From: Bradyrhizobium sp. BTAi1
GTDB taxonomy: Bacteria > Pseudomonadota > Alphaproteobacteria > Rhizobiales > Xanthobacteraceae
Length of the DNA stretch: 64,000 nucleotides
NCBI RefSeq assembly: GCF_000015165.1
Contig: NC_009485.1
Location: 1,962,001 to 2,026,000 of the forward strand
Direction of reading: 5' to 3'
In this document: positions 7,905 through 18,252 of the stretch, piece by piece
Position numbering within the stretch: position 1 is the first letter of the stretch
Layout: each line of letters begins with the position of its first letter
The notes under the pieces: model-generated
Told to the model about the DNA's origin: nothing
The model's input: the letters and a program-made list of their open reading frames with translations, nothing else
The model's database searches: none
Program-made: the position numbers and the translations under genes

Positions 7905-10292
7905 ATGGGGCAGGTGATCGGGATCGGCGCGGCGCCGAAGCGCAAGGAAGATCAGCGCTTCCTCACCGGGCGCGGCAACTACGTGTCGGACATCAAGCGG
8001 CCGGGCATGACGGCGGGTGTTTTCATCCGTTCGCCGCATGCCCATGCCGTGCTGCGCGGCATCGACAAATCCGCCGCGCTGGCGGCGCCGGGCGTGGTCG
8101 CGGTGCTGACCGGCGAGGATGTCGCGGCCGACGGCCTGGGCTCGCTGCCCTGCGGCTGGGGCATCAGCGACGCCAAGGGCGTCCCGATGAAAGAGCCGCC
8201 ATTCCCGATGCTGGCGCAGGGCAAGGTGCGCTTCGTCGGCGACATGGTGGCCTTCGTCATCGCCGAGACGCTCGAACAGGCGAAGTCGGCGGCGGAGCTG
8301 GTGAATGTCAACTATGAGGTGCTGCCCTCGGTCGTCGGCGTGCTCGATGCGGTCAGGCCCGACGCGCCGCAATTGTTCGACGACGTCCCGAACAATGTCT
8401 GCTGCGACTGGGAGCTCGGCGATAAGGCCGCGGTGGAGGCGGCGTTCCGCAAGGCGGCGCATGTCGCCAAGCTGAGCCTGGTCAACAATCGCCTGATCGG
8501 CAATCCGATGGAGCCGCGGGCGGCGATTGCCGAATATGATCCGGGCAAGGGCCACCACACGCTGTGGACCACCAGCCAGTTTCCCCATGTCGTGCGCTTC
8601 CTGATGAGCGCGCTGGTGCTGAAGCTGCCGGAGCACAAGGTGCGCGTCGTGGCGCCCGATGTCGGCGGCGGTTTCGGCGTCAAGCAGTTCCATTATGGCG
8701 AGGAGGCCGTCGTCACCTGGGCGGCCAAGCGCGTGCTGCGCCCAGTGAAATGGGTGGCGGATCGCTCGGAAGGCTATCTGTCGGACCGTCACGGCCGCGA
8801 TCACGTCACCGAGGCCGAGCTGGCGCTCGACGAGAACGGGAAATTCCTGGCGCTCCGGGTCAAGACGCTCGCCAACATGGGCGGTTATCTCTCGACTTTC
8901 GGCCCGAACATCCCGACCAATCTGTACGCCCCGCTGCTCGGCGGCGTCTACACGACGCCGGCGATCTACTGCAACGTCAAGGTCGTATTCACCAACACCG
9001 TGCCCGTGGACGCCTATCGCGGCGCCGGTCGGCCCGAGGCGACCTTCGTGGTCGAGCGCATCGTCGATGTCGCCGCGGCCGAGATGGGGATCGACCGCGT
9101 CGAGCTGCGCCGGCGCAACATGATCCCGAAGGAGGCCTATCCGTACCAGACGCCGGTGCTGGTGCAGTACGATTCCGGCGATCCGATGGGGTGTCTCGAC
9201 GGCGCGCTAGTCGCCGCCGACGTGAAGAATTTCGGCGTACGCAAGGCGGAATCGGCGCGCAATGGCAAGTTCCGCGGGCTCGGCTTCTCGACCTATGTCG
9301 AGGCCTGCGGACTCGCGCCGTCGCGCTTCGCCGGACGGTTGGGCGCGCGTGGCGGCCTCTATGAGAGCGCCACTGTGCGGGTGCATCCGGCGGGGCAGGT
9401 GACCGTGATGATCGGGACGCATAATCACGGCCAGGGCCATGAGACGACCTTCGCGCAGATCGTGTGCGAGAAGCTCGGCGTCCCCTTCGAGAATGTCGAC
9501 ATCGTGTTCGGCGACACCGACCGCGTCCAGTTCGGCATGGGCACCTATGGCTCGCGCTCCCTGGTGGTCGGCGGTGCGGCGCTGTCGAAGGCCGCCGACA
9601 AGGTGATCGTCAAAGGCAAGAAGATCGCCGCGCATCTGCTGGAAGCCAGCGAGCAGGACATCCATTTCGAGGCCGGCAAGTTCTCGGTTGCCGGCACTGA
9701 CCGGGTCAAGACGATCGAGGAGATCGCAGGCGCGGCCTACGTGCCGCACAATTATCCGTTGGAGATCCTCGAGCCGGGACTGGAGGAGCAGGCCTATTAC
9801 GACCCGGTCAACTTCACCTATCCGGGTGGCTGCCACATCGCCGAGGTCGAGATCGATCCGGAGACCGGCATCGTCACGCTGGTCAACTATACGGCGGTGG
9901 ACGATGTCGGCACCGTCATCAACCCGATGATCGTGGAGGGCCAGCTGCATGGCGGCATCGTGCAGGGCGTCGGCCAGGCGCTCTATGAGAATGCAGTCTA
10001 TGACGAGAGCTCCGGGCAGTTGGTCTCTGGCTCGCTGATGGATTATTGCGTGCCGCGCGCCGACCATCTGCCGATGATGAAGGTGGCCACGCACTCGACG
10101 CTGTGCACGCATACGCCGATGGGCGTGAAGGGCTGCGGCGAGGTCGGCACCATCGGCTCGCCGGCCGCCGTGATCAACGCGGTGGTCGATGCGCTGGCAC
10201 ATCTCGGCGTCACCCATGTCGACATGCCGGCGACGCCGAACCGCATCTGGCGCCTGCTGCAGAACGCGTCGCTGCCAGTGGCCGCAGAGTAG
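7905..10292 (+). CDS. Molybdenum hydroxylase large subunit, form II CoxL type
   Basis: This 795-residue subunit should carry the molybdopterin cofactor and the active site. The diagnostic loop near residue 370 reads AYRGAGR. Form I, true CO dehydrogenase, has AYRCSFR there, so this is a form II enzyme that probably hydroxylates an organic substrate rather than CO. The catalytic Glu region GVKGCGEVG lies near residue 740. Other family blocks are visible (VGGGFGVKQ and [11 protein letters not shown]). ATG 7905 is two bases after the small-subunit stop and shares its GGGAGAG ribosome binding site region. The substrate cannot be read from the sequence; the importer and amidase suggest an N-containing compound. 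Confidence 0.9.
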   Translation: MGQVIGIGAAPKRKEDQRFLTGRGNYVSDIKRPGMTAGVFIRSPHAHAVLRGIDKSAALAAPGVVAVLTGEDVAADGLGSLPCGWGISDAKGVPMKEPPFPMLAQGKVRFVGDMVAFVIAETLEQAKSAAELVNVNYEVLPSVVGVLDAVRPDAPQLFDDVPNNVCCDWELGDKAAVEAAFRKAAHVAKLSLVNNRLIGNPMEPRAAIAEYDPGKGHHTLWTTSQFPHVVRFLMSALVLKLPEHKVRVVAPDVGGGFGVKQFHYGEEAVVTWAAKRVLRPVKWVADRSEGYLSDRHGRDHVTEAELALDENGKFLALRVKTLANMGGYLSTFGPNIPTNLYAPLLGGVYTTPAIYCNVKVVFTNTVPVDAYRGAGRPEATFVVERIVDVAAAEMGIDRVELRRRNMIPKEAYPYQTPVLVQYDSGDPMGCLDGALVAADVKNFGVRKAESARNGKFRGLGFSTYVEACGLAPSRFAGRLGARGGLYESATVRVHPAGQVTVMIGTHNHGQGHETTFAQIVCEKLGVPFENVDIVFGDTDRVQFGMGTYGSRSLVVGGAALSKAADKVIVKGKKIAAHLLEASEQDIHFEAGKFSVAGTDRVKTIEEIAGAAYVPHNYPLEILEPGLEEQAYYDPVNFTYPGGCHIAEVEIDPETGIVTLVNYTAVDDVGTVINPMIVEGQLHGGIVQGVGQALYENAVYDESSGQLVSGSLMDYCVPRADHLPMMKVATHSTLCTHTPMGVKGCGEVGTIGSPAAVINAVVDALAHLGVTHVDMPATPNRIWRLLQNASLPVAAE

Positions 10293-10301
10293 GGGGGAGA
10301 C

Positions 10302-11099
10302 ATGCGTGCATTTGCCTATCACCAGCCGAACGAGATCTCGGAGGCGGTCAAGTTGCTCACATCGGTCGAGGACTGCAAGGTCCTCGGCGGCGGCATGACC
10401 CTGATCCCCACGCTGAAGCAGCGCCTCGCGGCGCCAGCCGCCGTGGTGGATCTCGCGAAACTGCCTGCTTTGAAAGGGATCAGCGACGACGGCGTGACCG
10501 TGACGATCGGCGCCATGACCCCACATGCGGTGGTCGCTGCGTCACCGATCGTGCAGGCGCGCATTCCCGCGCTCGCTCATCTTGCATCCGAGATCGGCGA
10601 TCCAGCCGTCCGCAACCGCGGCACGCTGGGCGGCTCTGTCGCCAACAACGACCCGGCCGCCGACTATCCCGCCGCCGTGCTCGGCCTCGGCGCCACCATC
10701 ATCACCAGCGCGCGTGAGATCGCGGCGGATCGGTTCTTTGTCGGCCTGTTCGAGACCGCCTTGGAGCCCGGCGAGATCATCACGGCGATCCGCTTTCCCG
10801 TGCCGGTGGCGGCGGGCTACGCGAAGTTCAAGGCGCCGGCGTCGCGCTATGCGCTGGTCGGTGTGTTCGTCGCCAGGTTTGCCGACGGCGTGCGCGTCGC
10901 GGTGACCGGCGCCGGGGCGGGCGTGTTCCGCGTTGCGGCGATGGAGCAGGCGCTGAGCCAGAGCTTCGAACCGACCAGCATCGCCTCCATCAAGATCGAT
11001 GCGGCCGGGCTGACATCCGACATCCATGCCGAAGCCGACTACCGGGCGCATCTCGTCACGGTCATGGCCAAGCGCGCCGTCACGGCCGCATCGAGGTAG
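10302..11099 (+). CDS. Molybdenum hydroxylase FAD-binding medium subunit (CoxM type)
   Basis: The 265-residue flavoprotein passes electrons from the iron-sulfur subunit to an acceptor. Two FAD contact motifs of the family are present, LGGGMTLIP at 28-36 and [10 protein letters not shown] from 108. The C-terminal CO-dehydrogenase flavoprotein domain covers roughly 170-265. It is somewhat shorter than the usual 280-290 residues but seems complete. GGGGGGAGA just before the ATG is a strong ribosome binding site. It is the third consecutive hydroxylase gene, 9 bases after the large subunit, completing an L-M-S enzyme without an obvious dedicated maturation factor in the window. Confidence 0.88.
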   Translation: MRAFAYHQPNEISEAVKLLTSVEDCKVLGGGMTLIPTLKQRLAAPAAVVDLAKLPALKGISDDGVTVTIGAMTPHAVVAASPIVQARIPALAHLASEIGDPAVRNRGTLGGSVANNDPAADYPAAVLGLGATIITSAREIAADRFFVGLFETALEPGEIITAIRFPVPVAAGYAKFKAPASRYALVGVFVARFADGVRVAVTGAGAGVFRVAAMEQALSQSFEPTSIASIKIDAAGLTSDIHAEADYRAHLVTVMAKRAVTAASR

Positions 11100-11114
11100 C
11101 CTTCAGGACCCATC

Positions 11115-12575
11115 ATGACAGCCTTGTCTGCCCACGCGGCCGCTGCGGACGCGCCGTCCGATCTCGCTCGTTTGTCTGCCGTCGATCTGCTGGCGGGATA
11201 TCGGCGCAAGCGCTTCACTCCGGTTGACGTGGTCGAGGACGTCATTGCGGCGCTGGACGCCACGCACACCCGCTGTAACGTCGTGGTGACCGCGATGTAC
11301 GAGCAGGCGCGTGCCGACGCCAAGCGCCTCGCCGCCGCGATGCGTGCGGGCGAGCCGTGTGGTCCGCTGGCCGGTGTGCCCGTCACCATCAAGGATCTCG
11401 TGTTCGTCGCGGGCGTGCCGGCCTATGCCGGCTCGCCGATGAACAAGAGCTTCGTCCCCGACGCCGATGCGGCTGTGGTGTCGGCGCTGAAGGCTGCGGG
11501 CGCGATCATCACCTGCAAGACCACGACCTGCGAGTCCGGTTACAAGCTGACCGCCGACAGTCCGGTGACGGGACTGACGCGCAATCCGTGGAATCCGGCA
11601 CACACCAGCGGCGGGTCGAGCGGTGGTGCGGCTGCGGCGGTCGCTTCGGGCTGCGGTCCGATCGCGATCGGCACCGACGGCGTCGGCTCGATCCGGGTGC
11701 CGTCGTCGTTCTGCGGTGTGTTCGGTTTGAAGCCGACCTTTGGCCTGGTGCCGCGCTCGCCCGGCTTCGCGCCGCCCTCCTGGGCCTCGCTGGCGCATAC
11801 CGGCCCGATCACGCGCACGGTGGCAGACGCCGCGCTGGCGCTCGAGACGATCGCCATCCACGATCTGCGCGATGCGGCGAGCCTCGCGGTCGCGGAGCGC
11901 CGCTTCGACGCGAGCCCGCGGCCGCTGACCGGCCTGCGCATCGGCGCCAGCGCCGATCTCGGCTATGCCGCCGTCGCGCCCGATGTGCGCGCGGCCTTCG
12001 CCAAGGCGGTCGCTGTGCTGGAGGACTGCGGCGCGCGCATCAGCGGCGATCATCCCGGCATCGACAGCCGAATCCTGGAACGGACGCTGAAGCCGATTGC
12101 CTTCATCGAGCAGGCCGCAGCGGTCGCGCACAAGACCGGAGACGAGCTCGCCGATTGCGACACCGATTATCGCGATGTGATCGCGGCGGGCCGCAGTTAC
12201 GCCGGCGTCGATTATGTCGAGGCCGGCTATCGCCGCACCCAGATGCGCGCCGCCTTCGTCGATTTGTTCTCCCGCGTCGATGCGCTGGTGACGCCGACAG
12301 TCGCGGTGACCGCGTTCGGTGCGGGGCAGCTCGGGGTCGCGAGCATCGACGGCACGCCGGTCGATCCGCATCTCGGCTGGTCGCCGTTCTCCTGGCCGAT
12401 CAATCTGGCCGGCCTGCCGGCCGCCACCGTGCCGTGCGGCTTCGATCGCGACGGCCTGCCGATCGGCCTGCAGATCATCGCGCCCTGGCTCGACGAACCC
12501 ACGATCTTCAAGATCGCTGCGGCCTTCGAGGAGGCGCAGCCGTGGGCCGGGAGGTGGCCGGAGATGCGCGGTTAG
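11115..12575 (+). CDS. Amidase signature family hydrolase
   Basis: This 486-residue enzyme has the Ser-cisSer-Lys triad of the amidase signature family: Lys93 in VPVTIKDL, the cis-Ser in TSGGSSGG (Ser168) and the nucleophile Ser192 in GVGSIRVPSS, with the usual 24-residue spacing between the two serines. The family cleaves carboxamides to acid plus ammonia or amine. It is the last gene of the importer-hydroxylase operon, 15 bases after the medium subunit, and so probably acts on the transported compound before or after hydroxylation. Closest subtypes would be general amidases rather than GatA, since no gatB or gatC genes are near. Confidence 0.88.
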   Translation: MTALSAHAAAADAPSDLARLSAVDLLAGYRRKRFTPVDVVEDVIAALDATHTRCNVVVTAMYEQARADAKRLAAAMRAGEPCGPLAGVPVTIKDLVFVAGVPAYAGSPMNKSFVPDADAAVVSALKAAGAIITCKTTTCESGYKLTADSPVTGLTRNPWNPAHTSGGSSGGAAAAVASGCGPIAIGTDGVGSIRVPSSFCGVFGLKPTFGLVPRSPGFAPPSWASLAHTGPITRTVADAALALETIAIHDLRDAASLAVAERRFDASPRPLTGLRIGASADLGYAAVAPDVRAAFAKAVAVLEDCGARISGDHPGIDSRILERTLKPIAFIEQAAAVAHKTGDELADCDTDYRDVIAAGRSYAGVDYVEAGYRRTQMRAAFVDLFSRVDALVTPTVAVTAFGAGQLGVASIDGTPVDPHLGWSPFSWPINLAGLPAATVPCGFDRDGLPIGLQIIAPWLDEPTIFKIAAAFEEAQPWAGRWPEMRG

Positions 12576-12798
12576 TTGGTGCGCGATGTGTGCCGGTTGC
12601 ACCCGCACGCAACCCATGACGCACCCTTAAGCTCATCACCTGCGCTGCATTGGGCAGCGAAACGCTGATTGAACTTACCGTCTTGCTGATGAGATCGCTG
12701 CGCGACGATGGGCATGCGGCGGCTGCTTTGCCCACCCTGCGAACTCATGCCGTGTTGCGCGGGCGTGGTGCGAAGATGCGCCGGCGACCCGCATGCGC

Positions 12799-13698
12799 TC
12801 AGCCCATATCGATAGGGACCCCGGTCTCGCCGAGCTGATCGCCGAGGCGCAGATAATGCGCGAGGTAATCGTGCAGCGCGGTGGCCGCCTTCGAGGTGGC
12901 GCCGCTCGACTTGTACAGCAGCAGCTCGACCTGCGGCAGCGCGGGAAGTCCGTCGGCGGGGCCGAGCTCGCGCATGCCCGCGACCAGCGCGCTGCGGCCG
13001 AGCACGGTCACCGCCATTCCGGCGAACGCCGCGGCCTGCAGGCCGCCGACGCTCTCGCTCTGACAGGCGATGCGCCAACGCAAATTTGCGGCCTCCAGCG
13101 CCGCGATCGCGTGGTCGCGATAGATGTTGCCCTGGGGAAGCAGCGCCAGCGGGATCGGCCGCTCTTGATGGGCCGCCGACTGTTCCCCGGTCATCCACAC
13201 CAGCTGCTCCCGCCTTACGACCTGGCCGCCGGTGAAATCATTCATGCGCGTGACCAGTGCGATATCGACCTCGCTGCGCTTCACCAGCTCCACCAGCGGC
13301 GTCGACAGCGCGCAGTTCAGCTCGACCTGGATGCGCGGAAAGGATTTGCGGAAGACGCTGAGGATCGACGGGAGGATGAAGGCCGCGTAGAGGTCGGGCG
13401 TGCCGAGCACGACTTGGCCCTCGATCTCCTGCGATGCCAGCTGCGAGATCAGCTCGTCATGCAGCCGCAGGATGGAACGGGCGTAAGTCAGCACGATGCC
13501 GCCGTCCTCGGTCAGCGCCAGCCGTCGCCCGCCATGGACGAACAGCTGCTTGCCCGTGAGCTCCTCGAGACGCTGGAGCTGCAAGGTGATCGCCGGCTGG
13601 GTGCGTCCCAGCCGCCGCGCGGTTTCAGTGATGCTGCCGGTCTCGACGACGGAGATCAGCGACCGGAGCATGCGAATGTCGAGGCTGATGAGGTTCAT
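12799..13698 (-). CDS. LysR-family transcriptional regulator
   Basis: The regulator (299 residues) has an N-terminal winged helix-turn-helix (MLRSLISVVETGSITETARR and RTQPAITLQLQRLEEL) and a periplasmic-binding-protein-like effector domain. The start at 13698 is preferred over an in-frame ATG at 13725, because GGA six bases upstream of 13698 can act as ribosome binding site and relatives begin close to the first helix. It faces the importer-hydroxylase-amidase operon tail to tail across 223 bases, so it may control that operon at a distance, but divergent placement, the usual cue, is missing. Target and effector are unknown. Confidence 0.85.
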   Translation of the reverse strand: MNLISLDIRMLRSLISVVETGSITETARRLGRTQPAITLQLQRLEELTGKQLFVHGGRRLALTEDGGIVLTYARSILRLHDELISQLASQEIEGQVVLGTPDLYAAFILPSILSVFRKSFPRIQVELNCALSTPLVELVKRSEVDIALVTRMNDFTGGQVVRREQLVWMTGEQSAAHQERPIPLALLPQGNIYRDHAIAALEAANLRWRIACQSESVGGLQAAAFAGMAVTVLGRSALVAGMRELGPADGLPALPQVELLLYKSSGATSKAATALHDYLAHYLRLGDQLGETGVPIDMG

Positions 13699-13718
13699 TC
13701 TTGATCCATACCGTGTCT

Positions 13719-13737
13719 CATGCAAATTTTATGCAAC
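13719..13737. promoter_or_regulatory. Possible LysR autoregulatory site
   Basis: Just upstream of the LysR start the sequence ATGCAAATTTTATGCAA places two TGCA blocks around an AT-rich centre. Spacing and position fit a LysR-type self-regulatory site or the promoter core, but the symmetry is imperfect and no binding data are implied. Confidence 0.25.
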
Positions 13738-14079
13738 GACGATGTCGCAGCGTCGGCCAGGCGTTGCGCGGCTATGGTTCGGGTCGGAGCGCGCCCATCC
13801 GCTACCGAAAACTCGACGAGTCCTGTCCGTTCGGCGGCATCGCGCTGCGAATCTGGAATCCGATCAGAAATTCAATCGTGAGTTTCCAATTCAGGTTCGA
13901 ACGCGTCAGCGTCGAACGCTCCGGGCCGGGGAGCGTGTGCGCTTTGCGGGCCCAGCTCGCACCTTGTGATCTCATTCCAGTCACGCGTCTTGCGGCCGCC
14001 GAGGACAATTGAAGCTGAGCCTTCGGCGCGCATCTTGGCGCAAGCTGTGGCTTCCGGACAAGATTCGCGCGCAGGCCTT
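13738..14079. other. Intergenic region, no gene seen
   Basis: About 340 bases lie between the LysR promoter side and the end of the acetyltransferase gene. The short open frames on both strands give Arg- and Ser-rich products without recognisable motifs. I see no tRNA-like fold, no strong hairpin with a T-run and no repeat. Confidence 0.4.
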
Positions 14080-14976
14080 CTAGCCAAACGCCTGGCTGAT
14101 CACGGCATAGCTGCTCGGCGCACCAGCGGCGCGCAACCCGGTGTCGTTGGCGTCGGTCCGCAACGACATCGTCGTCACCGTGTCATGCAGTGCGAGGCCT
14201 GCGGCGGCGATGAAGGCGCGGAATTCGTTGCCCTCGCTGTGAGTATCGATCCGCAGGAACTGCCGCGCATGGGCCGCAATGTGGGGCGCGACCACCGCAA
14301 TCGCATCCCTGTCGGACGCGGCGACGACCGGGCCGATGACGTGGCCGCGTCCAAACCGTCGGCACAGGGCGAAGGCGGCGAGCCGTCCGGATCGAAGCAG
14401 GCCGTAGCCGGTCGATTGCTGAAACAGCGCCGTGATCAGCTTGGTTCTCGGCGCGCCATAGGCGCGCGCGTCGGCCGCGATGACCGCGGACAGCTCGATC
14501 TCGCTCAGCGGTCGGACGCCATCGCTCTCCACCGCGGCGGCGGCCGCGCCGTTTGCCCGTCCCTGACACTGGTACAACGTCGTCTCTGGCTTGAAGTCGA
14601 GAGACCTGTACAGGCGGTCGGCCGCATGTGTCGCGTTGAGCCGCAGGGCACGTTCGCCGCACGCGGCGATCACCCGCGTCATCAGCCAGTTGCCGGTGCC
14701 GAGCGCCTGAAGTCGTGGTGAGGTAATCACCATGCCGACGGCTGCAAACGCCTCGGTGTAGGGAAACCACATCGCCGATCCGCAAACGCGGCCGATCTCG
14801 TCGAGCGCCACGAAGCCGTGTCCCTGGTCGAGCATGAACTGCCAATCCGCGGCGCGATGCGGCCAGCGGACCGAGATCGAGAGCGCCAACAACTGCGCAA
14901 CGTCAACGGTGTCGATGTCGGCGAGGCGCATCTCGAAGACATCGACCGCCCGAGACTCGACGCCGGGATCATCCAT
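14080..14976 (-). CDS. GNAT-family N-acetyltransferase (YitH-like, two-domain)
   Basis: The 298-residue protein has an N-terminal GNAT fold with the acetyl-CoA loop region ([20 protein letters not shown]) and a C-terminal domain of the YitH/Acetyltransf_18 kind. A clear paralogue is encoded at 18253-19095; both share the RRFGRG-IGPVVA block and the QAFG C-terminus. The start at 14976 is preferred because GGGAAG lies six bases upstream of this ATG; in-frame starts at 14982 and 15009 have no good ribosome site. It is divergent from a 2-hydroxyacid dehydrogenase gene. It probably acetylates a small amine or amino acid handled by the neighbouring catabolic genes; the substrate is unknown. Confidence 0.75.
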   Translation of the reverse strand: MDDPGVESRAVDVFEMRLADIDTVDVAQLLALSISVRWPHRAADWQFMLDQGHGFVALDEIGRVCGSAMWFPYTEAFAAVGMVITSPRLQALGTGNWLMTRVIAACGERALRLNATHAADRLYRSLDFKPETTLYQCQGRANGAAAAAVESDGVRPLSEIELSAVIAADARAYGAPRTKLITALFQQSTGYGLLRSGRLAAFALCRRFGRGHVIGPVVAASDRDAIAVVAPHIAAHARQFLRIDTHSEGNEFRAFIAAAGLALHDTVTTMSLRTDANDTGLRAAGAPSSYAVISQAFG

Positions 14977-15181
14977 TCTCATCTTCCCTGTCGGTCGCGC
15001 CAGTACCATTGATGCCGGCGCCGAACGTCTGGTTCAGTATTTTTCGGACAGATCGGCGCAACATTCCACTCGATCCTTGGGCGTATTCGGCATGGAATAC
15101 GTGCCTGGCGCCGTTAGCATGGCGGATGCGGGCGGAAGGCGGATCACAGCGATCTGGCCGGCCTGCCTGGGAACGACAGTG

Positions 15182-16105
15182 ATGACCTTCCTGTTCAACT
15201 CGGATGCCCGTCGCGGCGCGGTGTTTCGCGAGGTGCTGGCGCGCGAGCTTCCGGATCTCCCGTTCGTACTTGACCCGGCCAACGTCGCTCCCGATGACGT
15301 CCGCTACATGATCACATGGCTGGTGCCGCCAGACCTCGATCTTTATCGCAATCTTGAGATCCTGTTCTCGATCGGCGCAGGCATCGATCAGTTCAGCGCC
15401 GCTTCGATTCCCGCGCAGGTGAAGATCGTCCGCATGGTGGAGGACGGCATCATCAGGATGATGCAGGAATACGTCACGCTGGCCGTGCTGGCGCTGCATC
15501 GGAACTGGCCGGTCTATCACGACCAGCAGCGACAGCAGCTTTGGCGCGCGGTCACGCAGCCGCAGGCGCAGGAACGTCGCGTCGGCGTGCTGGGCCTGGG
15601 CCTGCTGGGCCAGGCCGTGCTGGAGCGGCTCAAGCCGTTCGGCTTTCCGTTGTCGGGCTGGAGCCGCAGCCCGCACGCGATCGACGGTGTCACCACGCAT
15701 CATGGCGCCGATGGTCTCGAGCGGCTGCTGGCGACGACCGACATCCTGATCTGTCTGCTGCCGCTGACGGACGAGACGCGTGGCCTGATGAACGCAGAGC
15801 TCTTTGCCAAGTTGCCGCGCGGCGCTGCGCTGGTGCAGACGGGGCGCGGCGCGCAGCTCGACCAGACGGCGCTGCTCGCTGCGCTGGACAGCGGACATTT
15901 GTCGGGCGCCGTGCTCGACGTGACCGAGCCGGAGCCGCTGCCGGCGGATCATCCGCTGTGGCGGCATCCGCGGGTCTTGATTACGCCGCATGTCGCCAGC
16001 GTCACGCAGCCGGAATCGGCCGCGCGCGCCGTGGCCGAGAACATCAAGCGGCATCGCGCCGGGCTCGATCCGGTCGGTCTCGTCGACCGCAGCCGCGGCT
16101 ACTGA
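15182..16105 (+). CDS. D-2-hydroxyacid dehydrogenase, glyoxylate/hydroxypyruvate reductase (GhrA-like)
   Basis: The 307-residue protein belongs to the D-isomer-specific 2-hydroxyacid dehydrogenases and is close in length to GhrA (312). The NAD(P)-binding loop GLGLLGQAV lies near 135-143. The catalytic Arg is in [10 protein letters not shown], the Glu in DVTEPEPLP and the His in ITPHVAS. These enzymes reduce glyoxylate, hydroxypyruvate or similar 2-oxoacids. The frame is open for about 350 bases further upstream, but ATG 15182 after a GGGAACG ribosome site gives the normal N-terminus. It may remove a 2-oxoacid made by the adjacent aminotransferase and oxidase genes. Confidence 0.85.
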   Translation: MTFLFNSDARRGAVFREVLARELPDLPFVLDPANVAPDDVRYMITWLVPPDLDLYRNLEILFSIGAGIDQFSAASIPAQVKIVRMVEDGIIRMMQEYVTLAVLALHRNWPVYHDQQRQQLWRAVTQPQAQERRVGVLGLGLLGQAVLERLKPFGFPLSGWSRSPHAIDGVTTHHGADGLERLLATTDILICLLPLTDETRGLMNAELFAKLPRGAALVQTGRGAQLDQTALLAALDSGHLSGAVLDVTEPEPLPADHPLWRHPRVLITPHVASVTQPESAARAVAENIKRHRAGLDPVGLVDRSRGY

Positions 16106-16126
16106 GGACCGGCGCGCCGCCACGGC

Positions 16127-17401
16127 TCAGCGGATCCAGTCCAGGGTCTTGTAGTAGGCGCCGACGAACGGCAGGAACCATGGCTTGCCGAAATGACCGG
16201 GCACGACCGGCCAGGGCGCATGTTTCATCGGGTTCTTGTCGGGCCGGCCGAGCATCGCATCGGCTATGATGGTGCCGAGATGGGTCGAGAGCTGCGCGCC
16301 ATGGCCCGAATAGCCCATCGCGTACCACAGCCCGCCCTCGCGGCCAGCGCGCGGATAGCGATCGGCGGTCATGTCGACGAGGCCGCCCCAACAATATTCG
16401 ATGTCGATGCCTGCAAGCTGCGGGAACATCCGTTCCATCGCGGCCCGCAGGATGGTGCCGCTCTTGGCGTCCGACCGCTGGTCGGATGTCGCGGAGAAGC
16501 GCGCGCGGCCGCCGAAGATCAGGCGATTGTCCGGCGACAGGCGGAAGTAGTTGCCGATGTTCATCGAGTTGACATAGGTGCGGTTGCCCGGGAGCACCGA
16601 CGCCGCCTCGGCCGCCGTCAGCGGCCGGGTCGCGATGATGAAACTGCCGACGGCAATGATGCGGCGGCGGAAATAGCCGAAGGCCGACGGCGTGTAGGCG
16701 CCGGTGGCCAGCAGCACCTGCTCGGCGCGCAGCGTTCCCTTGGCCGTGGTCAGGCGATACCCTTTGGCCTCCTGTACCTGCTCGGTCACCGCGGCCTGTT
16801 CGACGATGATGGCGCCGCGGCGGTTGGCCGCCGTGGCGAGGCCGGCTGCGAAGCGGCCCATATGCATCATCGCGCTCTTCTTGAAGAGCATGCCGCCATG
16901 GAATGGTGAGCCGATCTCGGCTTTCAGATCGGTGGCCGAGAGCAGCTTCGTCTCCGGATCGACCTCGCGGTTGATGGCTTCGAAGTTCCTCGCGATCCCT
17001 TCGAAATGTCCGGGCTTCGAGGCGAGCTTGAGCTTGCCGCAGCGGCGGAAATCGCAGGCGATGTTCTCCTCCGCGATCAGGCGCTCCAGCGTATCGATCG
17101 AGTCGTCGAACGCCTTGTAGAGCGCGATGGCGCGCTCGGCGCCAAGTTCGGCTTTCGCGGCGAGGAAGCTGTGTGCCAGCCCATTGTTGAGATGGCCGCC
17201 ATTGCGCCCCGATGCGCCCGAGCCGACCTGGTCGGCTTCGAGCACGATGACCTTGGCGCCGGCCTTGGCGAGTTGCAGCGCCGCGCCGAGTCCGGTGAAG
17301 CCGCCGCCGATGATGGCGACGTCGTAGTGCCCCTCCACGGGCCCGGTGTGGCCGCCGGCAAACGCGGCCGCAGTGTCGCGCCAGTAGGAGACATATTTCA
17401 T
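16127..17401 (-). CDS. FAD-dependent amine/amino-acid oxidoreductase (DAO family, PuuB/OrdL-like)
   Basis: The 424-residue flavoprotein begins with a short lead (residues 1-26, including SYWRDTAAA) typical of gamma-glutamylputrescine-oxidase-like proteins, then a Rossmann FAD motif (IIGGGFTGLGAALQLA near 30-45) and an Asn-Gly-Gly-His-Leu segment (GASGRNGGHLNNG). Its C-terminal part carries the usual GYSGHGAQLS FAD contact. The likely reaction is oxidative deamination or N-dealkylation of a secondary or primary amine. It lies 13 bases after the HAD gene on the same strand, forming a two-gene operon. A second, distinct DAO protein is at 27289-28614. Confidence 0.82.
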   Translation of the reverse strand: MKYVSYWRDTAAAFAGGHTGPVEGHYDVAIIGGGFTGLGAALQLAKAGAKVIVLEADQVGSGASGRNGGHLNNGLAHSFLAAKAELGAERAIALYKAFDDSIDTLERLIAEENIACDFRRCGKLKLASKPGHFEGIARNFEAINREVDPETKLLSATDLKAEIGSPFHGGMLFKKSAMMHMGRFAAGLATAANRRGAIIVEQAAVTEQVQEAKGYRLTTAKGTLRAEQVLLATGAYTPSAFGYFRRRIIAVGSFIIATRPLTAAEAASVLPGNRTYVNSMNIGNYFRLSPDNRLIFGGRARFSATSDQRSDAKSGTILRAAMERMFPQLAGIDIEYCWGGLVDMTADRYPRAGREGGLWYAMGYSGHGAQLSTHLGTIIADAMLGRPDKNPMKHAPWPVVPGHFGKPWFLPFVGAYYKTLDWIR

Positions 17402-17414
17402 TGCAGCACTCTGC

Positions 17415-18083
17415 TTAGAGACCGAATACGCCGGGCAGGCCGGAAATGTCCTTGATTTCGGTGTAGCCGTAATAGGGATTGGCCGGCTCGTGACCGCGGT
17501 TGACCCAGACCTTGCTCTTGATGCCGAGATCGTGCGCCGTCATCAGGTCGTAGCGGAACGAGGACGAGCAATGCGTGATGTCCTCGGGGCCGCAGCCGAG
17601 CATGTCGAACATGTATTCGAAGGCCCGCATCCGCGGCTTGTAGGCCTGCGCCTGCTCGGCGGTGAAGACGGCATGGAACGGCGCGCCGAGCTTGACGACG
17701 TTGGAGGGAATCTGCGCCGTCATGGCATTGGAGAGAATGACCAGCGGGATGTGCTTGGCCACCTTGGCGAGGCCCACCGGCACGTCGGGATGCGGTCCCC
17801 AGGTCGGGACGCGCTGATAGACCGTCTCGCCGTCCTGGGGCTTGTAGGGGATGCCGATCTTGCGGCAGCTGCGCGCCAGCGCGTTGCTGACGACCTCGGC
17901 ATAAGGCTTCCAGGCGCCCAGGATCTCGTCGAGCCGATACGCAGCGAATACGCGGATGAACTCGGTCATCGCAGGCTCGGAGAGGATTGCAGCGTAGAGA
18001 TCGCGCGCGGCCTCGGCCATCTCGAAATTGGTGAGCGTGCCGTAGCAGTCGAAGGTCACATATTTGGGGCGGAAGCTGCTCAT
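17415..18083 (-). CDS. Haloacid dehalogenase type II-like hydrolase
   Basis: This HAD-superfamily protein has 222 residues. Motif I is FDCYGTLTN with the nucleophile Asp12, motif II is ILSNA, the motif III Lys precedes the PRMRAFEYMF helix, and the motif IV region is GPEDITHCSSS. The pattern matches the L-2-haloacid dehalogenase/phosphatase branch rather than sugar phosphatases. GAGG five bases before the ATG is a good ribosome site. The gene is cotranscribed with the DAO oxidase. A related HAD protein with FDVVGT as motif I is encoded at 20643-21362. The physiological substrate is not evident; dehalogenation should not be assumed. Confidence 0.82.
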   Translation of the reverse strand: MSSFRPKYVTFDCYGTLTNFEMAEAARDLYAAILSEPAMTEFIRVFAAYRLDEILGAWKPYAEVVSNALARSCRKIGIPYKPQDGETVYQRVPTWGPHPDVPVGLAKVAKHIPLVILSNAMTAQIPSNVVKLGAPFHAVFTAEQAQAYKPRMRAFEYMFDMLGCGPEDITHCSSSFRYDLMTAHDLGIKSKVWVNRGHEPANPYYGYTEIKDISGLPGVFGL

Positions 18084-18252
18084 GGATCCTCATGCCAGTC
18101 ATCGTCTCGGCGTCCAATGATAGGCCGGCGCGCCAGCATAAGATGCGGCTTTGCCCCGGTTCTGCGGCGGAAGATGTTGTGGTCGTCATCGCCTTCAGCC
18201 GATCTGCCGGGTCTCGCTCGCCCAGACTCCTGTGGAAATGGGAGTGCATGAC

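Noticed and set aside
7905..10292. Annotation of the CoxSLM-like genes as carbon monoxide dehydrogenase
   Set aside because: The active-site loop is AYRGAGR (form II) rather than AYRCSFR, so CO oxidation should not be claimed.
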